Assembly: GCF_018595715.1 (NCBI RefSeq)
Contig: NZ_JAHEOJ010000014.1
Span: 310,001 to 374,000 of the forward strand
Direction of reading: 5' to 3'
From: Glaciecola sp. XM2
GTDB lineage: Bacteria; Pseudomonadota; Gammaproteobacteria; Enterobacterales; Alteromonadaceae
Length of the DNA: 64,000 nt
Under the pieces are notes generated by a model. The model ran no database searches. It had not been told where the DNA came from and was given only the letters and a program-made list of their open reading frames with translations. The translations under genes and the position numbers were made by a program. Below, piece by piece: positions 47,841 to 57,252 of the stretch (the stretch's first letter is position 1; each line of letters opens with the position of its first letter).

Positions 47841-48467
47841 ATGCTTATAGCCGTAGAATCGGGTGATATCGTGCATGCGACTCAATTAGACTCTGTCGAC
47901 TATAAAGCCGTCATGTCGGTATTAGAAGAACAGCTTTCAGAGCATGCTAAGCGCTTTGGTGCTAAATACGAAATATTTAGGGGCGATGCTTATCAAGTCT
48001 ACTATCCTGATGCATCGAACGCATTTAGGGCCTCCCTTCTCAATAAATTAAAGCTATTACATTGTTTTGAAGGCAAGCCGGTGCGCCTTACTCAGGCACT
48101 GGCATTCGGGCCTGAAACACCATCAACATCGCCCTTGTCAAAAAATATGGGAGAGGTTTTTATAAGCTCTGGCCGCTTGTTAGAAACCACTCGCCGCGCT
48201 GACATTTCGCTTAAGTTGCCAGAGGATAATGCGGCGCTTTTGGTAATTGAGGCTTACTTAAACCATCATTTAGCCGGACTCACCCAAAAACAAGCAGAAG
48301 TGGTCTATCATTACTTATATGATAATTATCCAGAACAGCATGTTATTGCCGACAAGTTGAATATGACGCGTCAAAACGTTGCAGCACACCTAAAACGCGG
48401 AGCTGCGGACTTACTCAAAAATAGTATTGCCTTTTTTACGCAATACTGCGAAGGAAGCCAACTATGA
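47841..48467 (+). CDS. SatD-like protein with C-terminal sigma-region-4-like HTH
   Basis: Resembles the SatD family, of unknown mechanism (named for acid tolerance in Streptococcus mutans). ATG at 47841 follows AAGAGGTG; the frame is open nine codons upstream. Residues 1-140 begin MLIAVESGDIVHA and have KYEIFRGDAYQVYY near residue 48, which recalls the GD-containing strand of nucleotidyl-cyclase folds; this is only a resemblance. Residues 148-200 form a sigma-70 region 4-like HTH (LTQKQAEVVYHYL ... MTRQNVAAHLKRGA). The stop overlaps the DUF3307 gene by four bases. The two genes thus form one unit. Confidence 0.72.
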   Translation: MLIAVESGDIVHATQLDSVDYKAVMSVLEEQLSEHAKRFGAKYEIFRGDAYQVYYPDASNAFRASLLNKLKLLHCFEGKPVRLTQALAFGPETPSTSPLSKNMGEVFISSGRLLETTRRADISLKLPEDNAALLVIEAYLNHHLAGLTQKQAEVVYHYLYDNYPEQHVIADKLNMTRQNVAAHLKRGAADLLKNSIAFFTQYCEGSQL

Positions 48468-49207
48468 CTTTATTCTTGCTCTTACTGCTTGTTCACTTAG
48501 TAGCAGATTTTTATATTCAGCGTAAAAGTTGGATTGAGAGTAAGATTAAGCATAAAGAAAAATCCATAGGCCTGTTTAAGCATATCTTAACCCATTTGGG
48601 TTTAAACGCAGTTGTGCTCTATGCCTACCTTGGGCTTACCCCGCTTTTCATTATTGCCTTGTTGTTTATCGTGTTGAGTCATTACGCCATTGATATCTGG
48701 AAAACCTATCAAGGCTTTTACCTTAAGTCTTTCCTGATTGACCAAGTTGCCCATATTGCTGTCCTAGCCCTAGTAGCGGCTTACGTGGCGCAACCTGATA
48801 TAGCGAAGTGGCATGTATTTTTAAGCGAGTTTACTACGCCTGCACATTTAGTTGTCATTGCCGTTTTCTTATTCGCTTGGAAGCCTATATCTCTGATTAT
48901 TCAACTGCTTATGCGTCCTTATACAAATGCAATGAACGAAAATGATAACACCAACAAAGGTCTGCCCTTCGCAGGTGAATGGATTGGAGTGCTAGAACGC
49001 TTCTTGGTGATTGCCTTTGTAATGCTCGGGCAGTTTGCCGGTATTGGTTTTTTATTAGCCGCGAAAAGTGTCTTTCGTTTTGGCGACATGCGACGTGAGC
49101 AAGACCGAAAGCTCACAGAGTACATTATGCTAGGTACCTTATTTAGTGTAAGCGTGGCCTTTGCGCTTGGTTTACTTGCCAATCAAATGCTTGCGACACT
49201 GTCTTAA
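48464..49207 (+). CDS. DUF3307 membrane protein
   Basis: Membrane protein of the DUF3307 family, function unknown. The 247-residue product opens with LLLLLLVHLVADFYIQ (His and Asp in the first helix), has SHYAIDIWKTY near residue 80, VAHIAVLAL near 102, and about seven hydrophobic segments; several His/Asp residues in helices could bind a metal or substrate. ATG overlaps the SatD-like stop (ATGA). The next gene is convergent. Confidence 0.85.
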   Translation: MTLFLLLLLVHLVADFYIQRKSWIESKIKHKEKSIGLFKHILTHLGLNAVVLYAYLGLTPLFIIALLFIVLSHYAIDIWKTYQGFYLKSFLIDQVAHIAVLALVAAYVAQPDIAKWHVFLSEFTTPAHLVVIAVFLFAWKPISLIIQLLMRPYTNAMNENDNTNKGLPFAGEWIGVLERFLVIAFVMLGQFAGIGFLLAAKSVFRFGDMRREQDRKLTEYIMLGTLFSVSVAFALGLLANQMLATLS

Positions 49208-49216
49208 CGCTTAGTG

Positions 49217-49357
49217 TTAAACTGCGCTTTGTTTGTTGCGCCGGCAACGCTCTGAACAATATTTTACTTCGTCCCAGTTACGCTCCCACTTTTTACGCCA
49301 GGTAAATGGAAGCTGACACACAGGGCAGGTTTTTTGCGGCAAATTAGACTTTTTCAT
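49217..49357 (-). CDS. DUF2256 zinc-ribbon-like mini-protein (photolyase-associated)
   Basis: 46 residues, too short for ordinary ORF calling. It begins [18 protein letters not shown] and contains C11-x2-C14 and C34-x3-C38, a likely zinc site, plus the [20 protein letters not shown] block typical of DUF2256. Family members are commonly encoded beside cryptochrome/photolyase genes. The ATG overlaps the last 14 bases of the FeS photolyase gene upstream, so it is translationally coupled to it. Role unknown. Confidence 0.88.
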   Translation of the reverse strand: MKKSNLPQKTCPVCQLPFTWRKKWERNWDEVKYCSERCRRNKQSAV

Positions 49358-50882
49358 TGTTCGCTAGCTTCTCAAAAAATGCCTCAGCGTCTTGTTGCAT
49401 GTGTGACACCTTCGTTTCGTCCATTTTTTTCAAAGTATTGTAAATCATCCCCATTCTCGGATTCTTCCCGAGTACGTCTTGATGTCGAATTAAGAAGTCC
49501 CAATACAGATAGTTAAACGGACAAGCTTGGTGCCCTGTTTTCTCTTTCACGCTGTATTCGCAGTTTCGACAGTAGTCAGACATTTTATTGATGTAAGCAC
49601 CGCTCGCTGCATATGGCTTGCTTGCCAGTAAACCGCCATCGGTAAACAATATCATGCCGCTGACATTGGGCAGTTCTACCCATTCGTATGCGTCGGCATA
49701 TACTATTAAATACCATTCGTTTACCTGGTCAGGGTCAAGCCCCGCAAGCAAGGCAAAGTTCCCCAACACCATTAAACGCTGGATATGATGCGCATAAGCG
49801 TTTTCTTTGGTTTCTTTTACGCATTGCTTAAGGCAGTTCATCTTTGTCTCTGCGCCCCAGTAGAGATCAGGCAATGCACGAGAGGCAGATAGGTAGTTCT
49901 TTTCTTTGTAATCGGGCATCAAATACCAATAAAACCCGCGCACATATTCCCGCCACCCTAAAATTTGGCGAATAAAGCCCTCGACTGAGTTTAGCGGCGC
50001 TTGCCCACTTGCATATGCCTGTTCAGCAGCATCCATGCATTCTTGAGGGCTTAATAAACCGGTGTTGATGTAAAAACTTACGTGGGAGTGATACATCCAA
50101 GGCTCACCTTCAATCATGGCGTCTTGGTACTGACCAAACTTTGGCAACCTATGCTCAATAAACTCTTCTAATACAACCAGAGCTTGCTTACGTGTTACGG
50201 CATAGTGGAAGTCGTCAAGGTCGCCGAAGTGCTCTGAAAAACTATCCTTTACTAATGCAATGACCTCATTGGTAATATCATCGCGTTCAAACACTGTTGG
50301 TGATGGAATATCTAAGTTTTTAGGTGCTTTTTCACGGTTTTGATTGTCGTAGTTCCATTTTCCGCCAGTGGGTTGACCAGACTCCATCAGATAATTGTGT
50401 TTTTTGCGCATCTCTCGATAAAAGTACTCCATGCGCAGTTGCTTGCGCCCTTCGGCCCAATCGTGGAAAAAGGATTGCTCTGCCATAAATCGATTATCTG
50501 GCGTAATCTTAACCGGAATGTTGAGTTCCTCTTCCCACTGTTTAATGTCTTCCAAGAGACGGTATTCGCCTGGTTGAGCAACCGTAACTTCGCTAATGTC
50601 ATGCTGCCGACAAGCTTTTTTCACTTGTTCAAGCAAACTCCCTGCATTTTCTGCGTCGTCGTACTTGATATAGTCAACTTGATAGCCATTAGCGTCTAGC
50701 TGCTGTGCGAAGTGTCGCATTGCCGAGAAAATAAATGCGATCTTTTTCTTGTGGTGCTTAACATAAGTGGCCTCTTGCTTTACTTCGGCCATTAAAATAC
50801 GGTCTTTTTGCTTATCAATTGACTGGATTGAAGACATATCGAGGCTCAGTTGATCACCGAGCACTAAGCAAAGTTTGCTCAT
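49344..50882 (-). CDS. FeS-type prokaryotic (6-4) photolyase/cryptochrome (FeS-BCP)
   Basis: Light-driven DNA repair flavoprotein of the FeS bacterial cryptochrome/photolyase group, whose Agrobacterium member PhrB repairs (6-4) lesions. In the 512-residue protein the four cluster cysteines fall at C350, C438, C441 and C454, the same numbers as in PhrB. The N-terminal Rossmann-like domain starts [10 protein letters not shown]; the catalytic half includes [20 protein letters not shown] split as [17 protein letters not shown] [4Fe-4S] cluster, FAD and a lumazine-type antenna are expected from the family. It is coupled to DUF2256 and lies 1 bp after the class I photolyase gene. Confidence 0.93.
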   Translation of the reverse strand: MSKLCLVLGDQLSLDMSSIQSIDKQKDRILMAEVKQEATYVKHHKKKIAFIFSAMRHFAQQLDANGYQVDYIKYDDAENAGSLLEQVKKACRQHDISEVTVAQPGEYRLLEDIKQWEEELNIPVKITPDNRFMAEQSFFHDWAEGRKQLRMEYFYREMRKKHNYLMESGQPTGGKWNYDNQNREKAPKNLDIPSPTVFERDDITNEVIALVKDSFSEHFGDLDDFHYAVTRKQALVVLEEFIEHRLPKFGQYQDAMIEGEPWMYHSHVSFYINTGLLSPQECMDAAEQAYASGQAPLNSVEGFIRQILGWREYVRGFYWYLMPDYKEKNYLSASRALPDLYWGAETKMNCLKQCVKETKENAYAHHIQRLMVLGNFALLAGLDPDQVNEWYLIVYADAYEWVELPNVSGMILFTDGGLLASKPYAASGAYINKMSDYCRNCEYSVKEKTGHQACPFNYLYWDFLIRHQDVLGKNPRMGMIYNTLKKMDETKVSHMQQDAEAFFEKLANNEKV

Positions 50883-50883
50883 C

Positions 50884-52311
50884 TTACCCGCCCTTTATGT
50901 CATTAAACGCATCTAAAGCACGTAAGCGAGATGCTTTCAAATCCACCAGTGGTTCAGGATACTCTTTGCCAAGCGTAATATTTGCCTGAGACAACACGTC
51001 AGAAGGTGCCGCCCACGGTTGATGAATATACTTTTTTGGCATTTTGCTTAGTTCAGGGCAATACTTTTTAACGTACTCCCCTTCTTTATCAAACTTTTCA
51101 CCCTGCAATACTGGGTTAAATACTCTAAAGTAAGGTGAGGCATCGGCACCGGTACCCGCAACCCATTGCCAACCAGCAGAGTTACTCGCGCTATCGGCGT
51201 CGACCAAACAATCCCAGAACCAACGCTCACCATCGCGCCAGTCAATCAACAGGTTTTTGACTAAAAATGAGCCAACAATCATGCGCACGCGATTATGCAT
51301 GTATCCTGTTTGCCATAACTCGCGCATACCGGCATCTACTATGGGTATGCCGGTTTTACCTTTTTGCCACGCTTTTAAATCGCTTGGTGACTTACGCCAT
51401 TCAAACTTATCAAACTTACGGTTGAAGTTTTGTGTTTGAAAATCGTCAAAGTGGTATAGCAGATAATACGAGAACTCACGCCAACCTAGTTCGCTGAGGT
51501 AGGTATCTACACCTCTTCCCGATACATTGCCTTGAAAGGCGTCATGAATCGCATACCAAGCCTGGTTAGGAGAAATTTGCCCAAAATGTAAGTAGGGAGA
51601 AAGTTGCGATGTACCGCGCACAGAAGGCAAATTGCGATCATCAGCATATTTATTGACAGCATTATCGATGAACCAATGTAATTTACTACCTGCGGCCTTT
51701 TCGGATACCGTCCATTGCTTGCTTATTGATTCATCCCAAGGGATTGTGGGTAACAATGCTAAGGCTGCAATGTCGTTTTTAGCATTATCAGGCAGGCTCT
51801 TATGCAGTGTAACGTTAGCTCTTGCCAGAGGAAATCTAGGCTCTGGCTGATTCAAACAGCCATTACGATAATAAGGCGTAAACACTTTATAAGGCGTTTC
51901 GTCTTTCTTTAAAACCTGCATTGGCTCCCATAGCAAAGAACCGTTAAAGCTTTTAACCGTGATATTTTGCTCTTTGAAATACGCCTTTATGGACGCGTCA
52001 CGCTCTCGTGCCCAAGGTTCATACATGCGATTCCAAAATATGTGGGTTGCATCATACTCAGCTGCAACCTCTTCAAGCACGTCTTTAGGATTGCCTCTTC
52101 GCACAATCAGTTTGTTATCAAGGGATTCACTTAGGTCCTCTAACGCATGATGTAACCACCATTTAGACGCACCACCAGGCTGCCCAATGTCGCTGACGGT
52201 ATCGTCGTCGATATAAACGGGGATAACGTCGCCTTGTTCACAAGCGGCTACAAGGGCTGGATTGTCGTTCATCCGCAAATCTTGTCTAAACCAAATAATG
52301 CTTTGGGTCAT
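50884..52311 (-). CDS. phr: Class I CPD photolyase
   Basis: Deoxyribodipyrimidine photolyase of the class I/cryptochrome family. The frame is open to 52470, but the family begins at MTQSIIWFRQDLRMNDNPAL, so I use the ATG at 52311; AAGGA stands about 12 bases upstream. The 475-residue protein has the FAD-domain blocks GVDTYLSELGWREFSYYLL (in part SELGWREFSYYLL), TGIPIVDAGMREL, HNRVRMIVGSFLVK and DADSASNSAGWQWVAG, which keeps the flavin-contacting Asn and the proximal Trp. A divergent CRY-DASH shares its upstream region. Confidence 0.93.
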   Translation of the reverse strand: MTQSIIWFRQDLRMNDNPALVAACEQGDVIPVYIDDDTVSDIGQPGGASKWWLHHALEDLSESLDNKLIVRRGNPKDVLEEVAAEYDATHIFWNRMYEPWARERDASIKAYFKEQNITVKSFNGSLLWEPMQVLKKDETPYKVFTPYYRNGCLNQPEPRFPLARANVTLHKSLPDNAKNDIAALALLPTIPWDESISKQWTVSEKAAGSKLHWFIDNAVNKYADDRNLPSVRGTSQLSPYLHFGQISPNQAWYAIHDAFQGNVSGRGVDTYLSELGWREFSYYLLYHFDDFQTQNFNRKFDKFEWRKSPSDLKAWQKGKTGIPIVDAGMRELWQTGYMHNRVRMIVGSFLVKNLLIDWRDGERWFWDCLVDADSASNSAGWQWVAGTGADASPYFRVFNPVLQGEKFDKEGEYVKKYCPELSKMPKKYIHQPWAAPSDVLSQANITLGKEYPEPLVDLKASRLRALDAFNDIKGG

Positions 52312-52431
52312 ATAAACGGGTAATCCTTTATGGGGAATTAATTCTTCGAGTTTCATACTAGTAAATCTGATAAATCGATCGGTATTTCTGTGCTGCAATA
52401 GTGAAAGCGTACCGTGACTTCTAGGAGCATT

Positions 52432-53697
52432 ATGAAAGCACAAACTAACGGTATTCATTGGTTTAGACATGATTTACGAATTGGCGATAACGAGGCGCTG
52501 GCAAAACTTAGCGAAATTGCAGAGCATTCCGTCGGTATTTATGTGTTTGATGAACGATGGGAGCACCTTAATCAATGGGGAGCTTATCATCTCGGCGAAT
52601 ACCGCAGAGCCTTTATCGAAAGTGCTTTGCTTGAGCTACAACAAAAAATGCGCAATTTGGGGAGTGATTTGCTTGTGCTGCAAGGTGATCCCATTTCGCT
52701 TTTAAAAAAGCTTGGGGCACATGTTAGCCATATTTCGTACGAATCCCACGCAGGATGGGATGAACGTCAACAAGTACATACTCTGAAGGCCGCATTGCCA
52801 GAGTTGACGTTCATTGAAGGCGAAAGTAACTATCTTTATTCGCAAGGAACCCTTCCCTTTACTTTGGAAAACATGCCCGATACCTTCTCACCTACTCGCC
52901 GAAAATTGGAAAAGTATACGCAGCCATGTCAACCTTGCCCCAAGATCACAAGATTACCTCCCCCCATAGCTAATCTTCCTGAGTTGACGCATTACGTTTT
53001 TGCATCGTCAAGTCCACTTGGTAAGTACTCTGGAGGCGAAACGGCAGCTTTAAAAAGGATTGACGAGTACTTTTGGGGCACCGATGGCATTGCCACATAT
53101 AAAGAAACACGCAACGGTTTTGAAGGTTGGGACTTTTCTAGTCGCCTTTCCGCATTTTTGGCTAACGGCTGCGTTTCTCCAAGAACGGTACTTGCTAAGC
53201 TAAAGGAGTATGAATCACAAAGAGTGGCAAATGATTCAACGTATTGGCTCTTTTTTGAATTGTTATGGCGTGAGTTCTTTCACTTACAACACCTAAAGCA
53301 CGGTACGGCTTTTTTCGATTACGGTGGCGTTCAAGCAAAACCACCTAATACCTTGTTTGACCCTGTTGCATTTGAACAATGGTGCTTAGGTGAAACTGGC
53401 TACGAGATAGTTGACGCAAGTATGCGGCAACTCAACGCCACCGGCTTTATGTCAAACAGAGCTCGTCAATTAGTGGCCAGCTGCTTTGTACATGAGTTAG
53501 GACTCGACTGGCGCTATGGGGCGGCGTACTTTGAGCAACAGTTGATAGACTTTGATGTCGCAAGTAATTGGGGAAATTGGCAGTATTTAGCGGGTGTTGG
53601 CGCCGATCCTCGTGGTCACCGTCAATTTAATTTAGAAAAGCAAACACAGATTTATGACCCTCACCGCAAATTTATTCAGCAATGGTTGAATCCATAG
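52432..53697 (+). CDS. DASH-type cryptochrome/photolyase
   Basis: CRY-DASH proteins repair CPDs mainly in single-stranded DNA and may act as light sensors. ATG at 52432 (MKAQTNGIHWFRHDLRIGDN) has AGGAG four bases upstream. Characteristic blocks in the 421-residue protein: FSPTRRKLEK, GGETAALKRIDEYFWG, TYKETRNGFEG, LSAFLANGCVSPRTV, LLWREFFHLQ, and FDVASNWGNWQYLAGVGADPRG with the usual Asn and Trp. Slightly shorter than many DASH proteins at the C-terminus. It is head-to-head with the class I photolyase (about 120 bp gap). Confidence 0.9.
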   Translation: MKAQTNGIHWFRHDLRIGDNEALAKLSEIAEHSVGIYVFDERWEHLNQWGAYHLGEYRRAFIESALLELQQKMRNLGSDLLVLQGDPISLLKKLGAHVSHISYESHAGWDERQQVHTLKAALPELTFIEGESNYLYSQGTLPFTLENMPDTFSPTRRKLEKYTQPCQPCPKITRLPPPIANLPELTHYVFASSSPLGKYSGGETAALKRIDEYFWGTDGIATYKETRNGFEGWDFSSRLSAFLANGCVSPRTVLAKLKEYESQRVANDSTYWLFFELLWREFFHLQHLKHGTAFFDYGGVQAKPPNTLFDPVAFEQWCLGETGYEIVDASMRQLNATGFMSNRARQLVASCFVHELGLDWRYGAAYFEQQLIDFDVASNWGNWQYLAGVGADPRGHRQFNLEKQTQIYDPHRKFIQQWLNP

Positions 53698-53734
53698 CGT
53701 TTATACTTTGTTTGGAAGGTTTAGTTTCGTTACC

Positions 53735-54076
53735 TTAATTGAGCAAAGGTGCTTTGATTTTATAGCGCGCAGCACCGTCAGATTCGGTTCGAACAATCAC
53801 TGAAACACGGTCTCCTTGAGAAAGTCTCATGCCGAACACCGGTGCATTTATGACTGCTCCATCCTCGAGTTTGATTCTTGCAGTCATAAAGGTCACATTG
53901 TTACCAGTACGCACACTATTCGTAGTGCCTTGATTTACCTCCATTATTACCCCTGTTGTTTGACTGATAGTCACCTCGCCGGATTGGCGCAACCATAGCC
54001 AAGCTCCAATCGTAAGGAGCAGCATAATGATTACGAATATGACCCGATTTCGACGGTAATAATAGGCATATGACAT
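53735..54076 (-). CDS. Small membrane-anchored beta-rich protein, unknown
   Basis: Start chosen at 54076 (MSYAYYYRRNR), with CAGGGTA upstream; the frame is open 12 codons further. The 113-residue product has a basic N-terminus, one hydrophobic segment (about residues 14-32), and a small beta-rich domain with alternating Val/Thr, somewhat OB-like (TTGVIMEVNQGTT, GNNVTFMTARIKLEDG). No family recognised. Isolated between CRY-DASH (convergent) and the yjf operon. Confidence 0.65.
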   Translation of the reverse strand: MSYAYYYRRNRVIFVIIMLLLTIGAWLWLRQSGEVTISQTTGVIMEVNQGTTNSVRTGNNVTFMTARIKLEDGAVINAPVFGMRLSQGDRVSVIVRTESDGAARYKIKAPLLN

Positions 54077-54300
54077 AAATAAATACCCTGAAGTATTAAT
54101 GCTGAGCATCATAATGATGCCAATCTAATTTCAAAATAACGTTGTTTGACAGCCAGCGCCGGTCTAAAAGCACCTTAAACAACGTGACGATACCTGCTCA
54201 ATACCCAACAAAGGGTTAACTGTTTTAACTGGTCGCAAACAAATAGAGTAACGATATACGTCTTGCGTTTCGCTAACGCGTCTTTCATCTACCTTAGACC

Positions 54301-55479
54301 TTACAAAATAATGTGTGGTAAGTATCGAGACATGTCCTGAGTGATGGGTGAAGCATCTTCACGCACTGAGATGCCAGCCGCTTGGTCGTTCACTAACCAA
54401 GACCCAATCAAGGTATAGTTATTATTGTATTTTGGCAGCGGCGTAAATGCTTGATAAATAAACCCTTCTTCGCCATACGGGCCATCTGAAGATAAGTCTG
54501 TACTGGTTTTACTGAAGACCTCAATATTAGCGCCTTCCCGAGAATATAGCGGCTTTTTAACCCACTTGCTATTGCTGTGCTCAGGTAAATCGAGTAAATG
54601 TTTATCAGATTCAAAGAACGCCGGAAGCAGGTTTGGGTGACCTTTAAAGGACTCCCACAAACTCGGCAGTAATGCTTTATTAGAAAGTATGGTCTTCCAT
54701 ATAGGCTCGACCCATGCGGTATTGCTACTAATGGCATAAGGGCCAAATTCATCGCGCTGCATAAATTCCCACGGATACAACTTAAAGCAATGCGATATCA
54801 CGTTGTCTTGCAAATCGGTGAACTCACCATTAGCCCCTAGCCCAATATCCTCAATATACACAAAATATGTCGTGAGGCCCGCCTCTTTTGCGCAATCTTG
54901 CAAATATTGCACGGTTCCTCTGTCTTCAGCGGTATCTTTACAGCATGCAAAATGCATGTAGCTTATCTGATAATAATTCGCGATCACTTTGAACTGGTTA
55001 ACAAGCTTTTCTTGAAGTGAGTTGAATTGGTCGGCACGTGTGCTCAAAACTCGTTTATCGACGTTATTTTCAAGCCACAGCCACTGCCAAAAACCAGACT
55101 CATAAAGGCTTGTAGGTGTGTCTGCGTTATTTTCAAGGAGTTTTGCGGGAGATTTCCCGTCATAAACAAAGTCTAAGCGGGAGTACAATGAAGGTTCTTT
55201 TTGCTGCCAAGATGTTAGCACTGCATCCCAATAAGCCTCTGGAATAGCAAATTTGCGCAACAGTTCGTCGTTGTTGGCAACTTGATCAACAATGTGCAGA
55301 CACATTTGATGAATTTCTTCTGTCGGCGCTTCAAGGTCGCGTTCGATTTGCTCTAGGGTGAACTGATAATAGGCGGTTTCATCCCAATATGGTTCGCCAT
55401 ACATGGTGTGAAACAAAAAACCGTAGTCTTTTGCCATTTGCTGCCAGTTTTCTCTGGCAGCAATTTCGAGTCGAAGCAT
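54301..55479 (-). CDS. yjfC: Glutathionylspermidine synthase-like ATP-grasp protein (YjfC/YgiC)
   Basis: ATP-grasp amide-ligase domain related to the synthetase half of E. coli Gss. The 392-residue protein begins MLRLEIAARENWQQMAKDYGF, has the YSRLDFVYDGKSPAKLLENNADTP substrate region (given in part: RLDFVYDG, LLENNADTPTS), and ends with the ATP-site GEEGFIYQAFTPLPKY. It lacks an amidase domain. E. coli YjfC is last in yjfIJKLMC, as here. Substrate in these operons is unknown; modification of a peptide or of its neighbour YjfM has been suggested. Confidence 0.88.
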   Translation of the reverse strand: MLRLEIAARENWQQMAKDYGFLFHTMYGEPYWDETAYYQFTLEQIERDLEAPTEEIHQMCLHIVDQVANNDELLRKFAIPEAYWDAVLTSWQQKEPSLYSRLDFVYDGKSPAKLLENNADTPTSLYESGFWQWLWLENNVDKRVLSTRADQFNSLQEKLVNQFKVIANYYQISYMHFACCKDTAEDRGTVQYLQDCAKEAGLTTYFVYIEDIGLGANGEFTDLQDNVISHCFKLYPWEFMQRDEFGPYAISSNTAWVEPIWKTILSNKALLPSLWESFKGHPNLLPAFFESDKHLLDLPEHSNSKWVKKPLYSREGANIEVFSKTSTDLSSDGPYGEEGFIYQAFTPLPKYNNNYTLIGSWLVNDQAAGISVREDASPITQDMSRYLPHIIL

Positions 55480-56097
55480 TTAGCCGCCCCACCCCTTACT
55501 TCTGCTGCTGCCCCAGTTGGACTTAGCTCGTACGCTACTACCAAAACCTCCACGAGATATCGTACGCGTGACTGCTGGCTTTTTCTCAAACGCCCCAGAC
55601 CGAACTCTGTGATTACGCTTTGAAATGTCGCCAATATCCATACCGTCTGCCGTCGTCCAGCGGTAACGATAGGGTGAGGAACGCGAATACGAGGTAAACA
55701 TTGGCTGATAATAAGGACGTGGAGACATCATATTACCAATCATGTAACCCGCCATAAGCGGCATAAAGAATGAACCACCACCACTGGAATACTGCCGGCA
55801 TTGATTTGCACCAAACTCGTGTTCACAATCCGATGCGGTATTATATTTAGGTGCAGTGCGGGCGGCCTCTTCGAGGGCCTGCTGATACGCTATTTCACAC
55901 TTTGCTTGCATGTCTGGGAAGGTATCGGTGCATTCATCTAAGTTGGTAAATACAATGGCCTCTTCTCTTGAGCCTGAACATGCACTGAGCATGATGCCCG
56001 CCACGCCCACTGCGAGGGGCTTTAATGCAAACGATTTACGCATTTTTGCTAAATCGATAAACCGACTGCGCTTTTGATTTGCTTGGTTAGTTTCCAT
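55480..56097 (-). CDS. yjfM: DUF1190 lipoprotein-like protein (YjfM/YgiB)
   Basis: DUF1190 protein of the YgiB/YjfM type. The 205-residue product has a long basic n-region, a hydrophobic core and the lipobox GIMLSACSG (Cys near residue 40), then a Cys-containing region (DECTDTF, AKCEIAY, SDCEHEF, NQCRQYS) and a Gly/Ser/Arg-rich C-terminus with repeated G-F-G, S-R-G and W-G elements. It stops one base before yjfC starts. Envelope location is inferred from the signal. Confidence 0.85.
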   Translation of the reverse strand: METNQANQKRSRFIDLAKMRKSFALKPLAVGVAGIMLSACSGSREEAIVFTNLDECTDTFPDMQAKCEIAYQQALEEAARTAPKYNTASDCEHEFGANQCRQYSSGGGSFFMPLMAGYMIGNMMSPRPYYQPMFTSYSRSSPYRYRWTTADGMDIGDISKRNHRVRSGAFEKKPAVTRTISRGGFGSSVRAKSNWGSSRSKGWGG

Positions 56098-56112
56098 GTA
56101 GGTTGTACTCCT

Positions 56113-56529
56113 TTAATAAGTCATACAAGCTGCGTTAATCATACCTACCGCAACAGACATAGCGCCGAGCATAATCCCAGCAGATACTTCGTTATTCTTT
56201 ATGCGTTCGGCAATTTTCGGCATGAACGTGAATCTTAACAAGGCGAATGCAAGTAGCTGCGCGACAATTGCAACCACGCCCCAAATAACATAATCGATTA
56301 AAAATTCTGAGTTACTGACTGCACCTGCTAATGCAATGCTAAAACCAATCATCGCTCCGCCAAAGCCAATTGCAGCGGCAGTACTTTTTTCTTCTTTGAC
56401 TAATTGCCACTCATCATGAGGGGTAACGAAGGCATACACCACTTTAAAAACAAAGAATAGCGCGATAGAAATCGCAAAATAAAGCGCAAAGTTACCTAAG
56501 CCCGCAATTGAATCCAATACTGCATCCAT
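56113..56529 (-). CDS. yjfL: DUF350 membrane protein (YjfL)
   Basis: Small four-span inner-membrane protein of the DUF350 family. The 138-residue product shows four hydrophobic segments; the second holds AAAIGFGGAMIGFSIAL (family motif) and the end SAGIMLGAMSVAVGMINAACM repeats it in part (GIMLGAMSVAVGMINAACM). This internal similarity suggests a two-fold repeat. Third-last gene in the yjf operon. Function unknown. Confidence 0.88.
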   Translation of the reverse strand: MDAVLDSIAGLGNFALYFAISIALFFVFKVVYAFVTPHDEWQLVKEEKSTAAAIGFGGAMIGFSIALAGAVSNSEFLIDYVIWGVVAIVAQLLAFALLRFTFMPKIAERIKNNEVSAGIMLGAMSVAVGMINAACMTY

Positions 56530-56539
56530 TATCTTATCC

Positions 56540-57193
56540 TCAACCGTTTATTGTTATATCCGCAGGGGTAAGATCAAAACCAGTGCTTAAGACAAAGCAT
56601 CGGTCGTGATTGTTCCCTACAATTTTCTCTTCACCTGCCACGAGCAGCGCTTCAAACTCATCTTCACCAATTTGTCTTTCATAAAGCATCACAAACTGAT
56701 CGGTAGTACTAATATCATCATCTTCTTCGTAGGTAGTTTCGGTCATCGCAACCGGTGGTGACTTGTCTCCAAGGGCATCCCATACCCTGACAAAGGTATC
56801 ACCGTCGAGCTCAAAACTTGGCTTTGAAATTCCGTTCTCAATCAAGCTTTGCCATTGTGCGTTATCACCGACGGTTTTGGTTTCCCAAAAATACCATAGT
56901 TTTACATCGGTTATGTGGTTTTCTGATTCGCCACCATCGGTCACAACCTGTAAGAAAGCATCATCGTCAGTGTAGAATCGAAACATCGTGCCGCCAGTAT
57001 CAAGCGCTACTTTTCCGACCGCCTGGATAATGTGCTTTGAGGCTGCACCACTGATTTTCAGCTTTGGTTCGCTTAGTTTGAGTTTTAGCGCATCAAGTTC
57101 AAAAGAGCCGCCTAAATATAGCCCCATAATTTCGGGCGCATTTGGCTGGTGCGCTTTTTCTTCTTCTTTCTTACCGAATAATTTACTAAACAT
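56540..57193 (-). CDS. yjfK: DUF2491 protein (YjfK)
   Basis: DUF2491 family protein, function unknown. I begin at the ATG at 57193 (MFSKLFGKKEEEKAH), matching the family N-terminus; the frame is open 20 codons more. The 217-residue product has an amphipathic basic start (membrane contact?), then a soluble beta-rich domain with TDVKLWYFWETKTV and the acidic TYEEDDD stretch. It lies after the intra-operon hairpin and 10 bp before yjfL. Confidence 0.85.
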   Translation of the reverse strand: MFSKLFGKKEEEKAHQPNAPEIMGLYLGGSFELDALKLKLSEPKLKISGAASKHIIQAVGKVALDTGGTMFRFYTDDDAFLQVVTDGGESENHITDVKLWYFWETKTVGDNAQWQSLIENGISKPSFELDGDTFVRVWDALGDKSPPVAMTETTYEEDDDISTTDQFVMLYERQIGEDEFEALLVAGEEKIVGNNHDRCFVLSTGFDLTPADITING

Positions 57194-57252
57194 GCATGTC
57201 ACCCTGAGATTTTGAGACTCTTTGTTGGCTAAATGTGATGTAAAATGTACCA

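Noticed and set aside
52311-52432. LexA box in the divergent photolyase gap
   Set aside because: CTGTGCTGCAATAG lacks the ACAG arm; no match to the SOS consensus.
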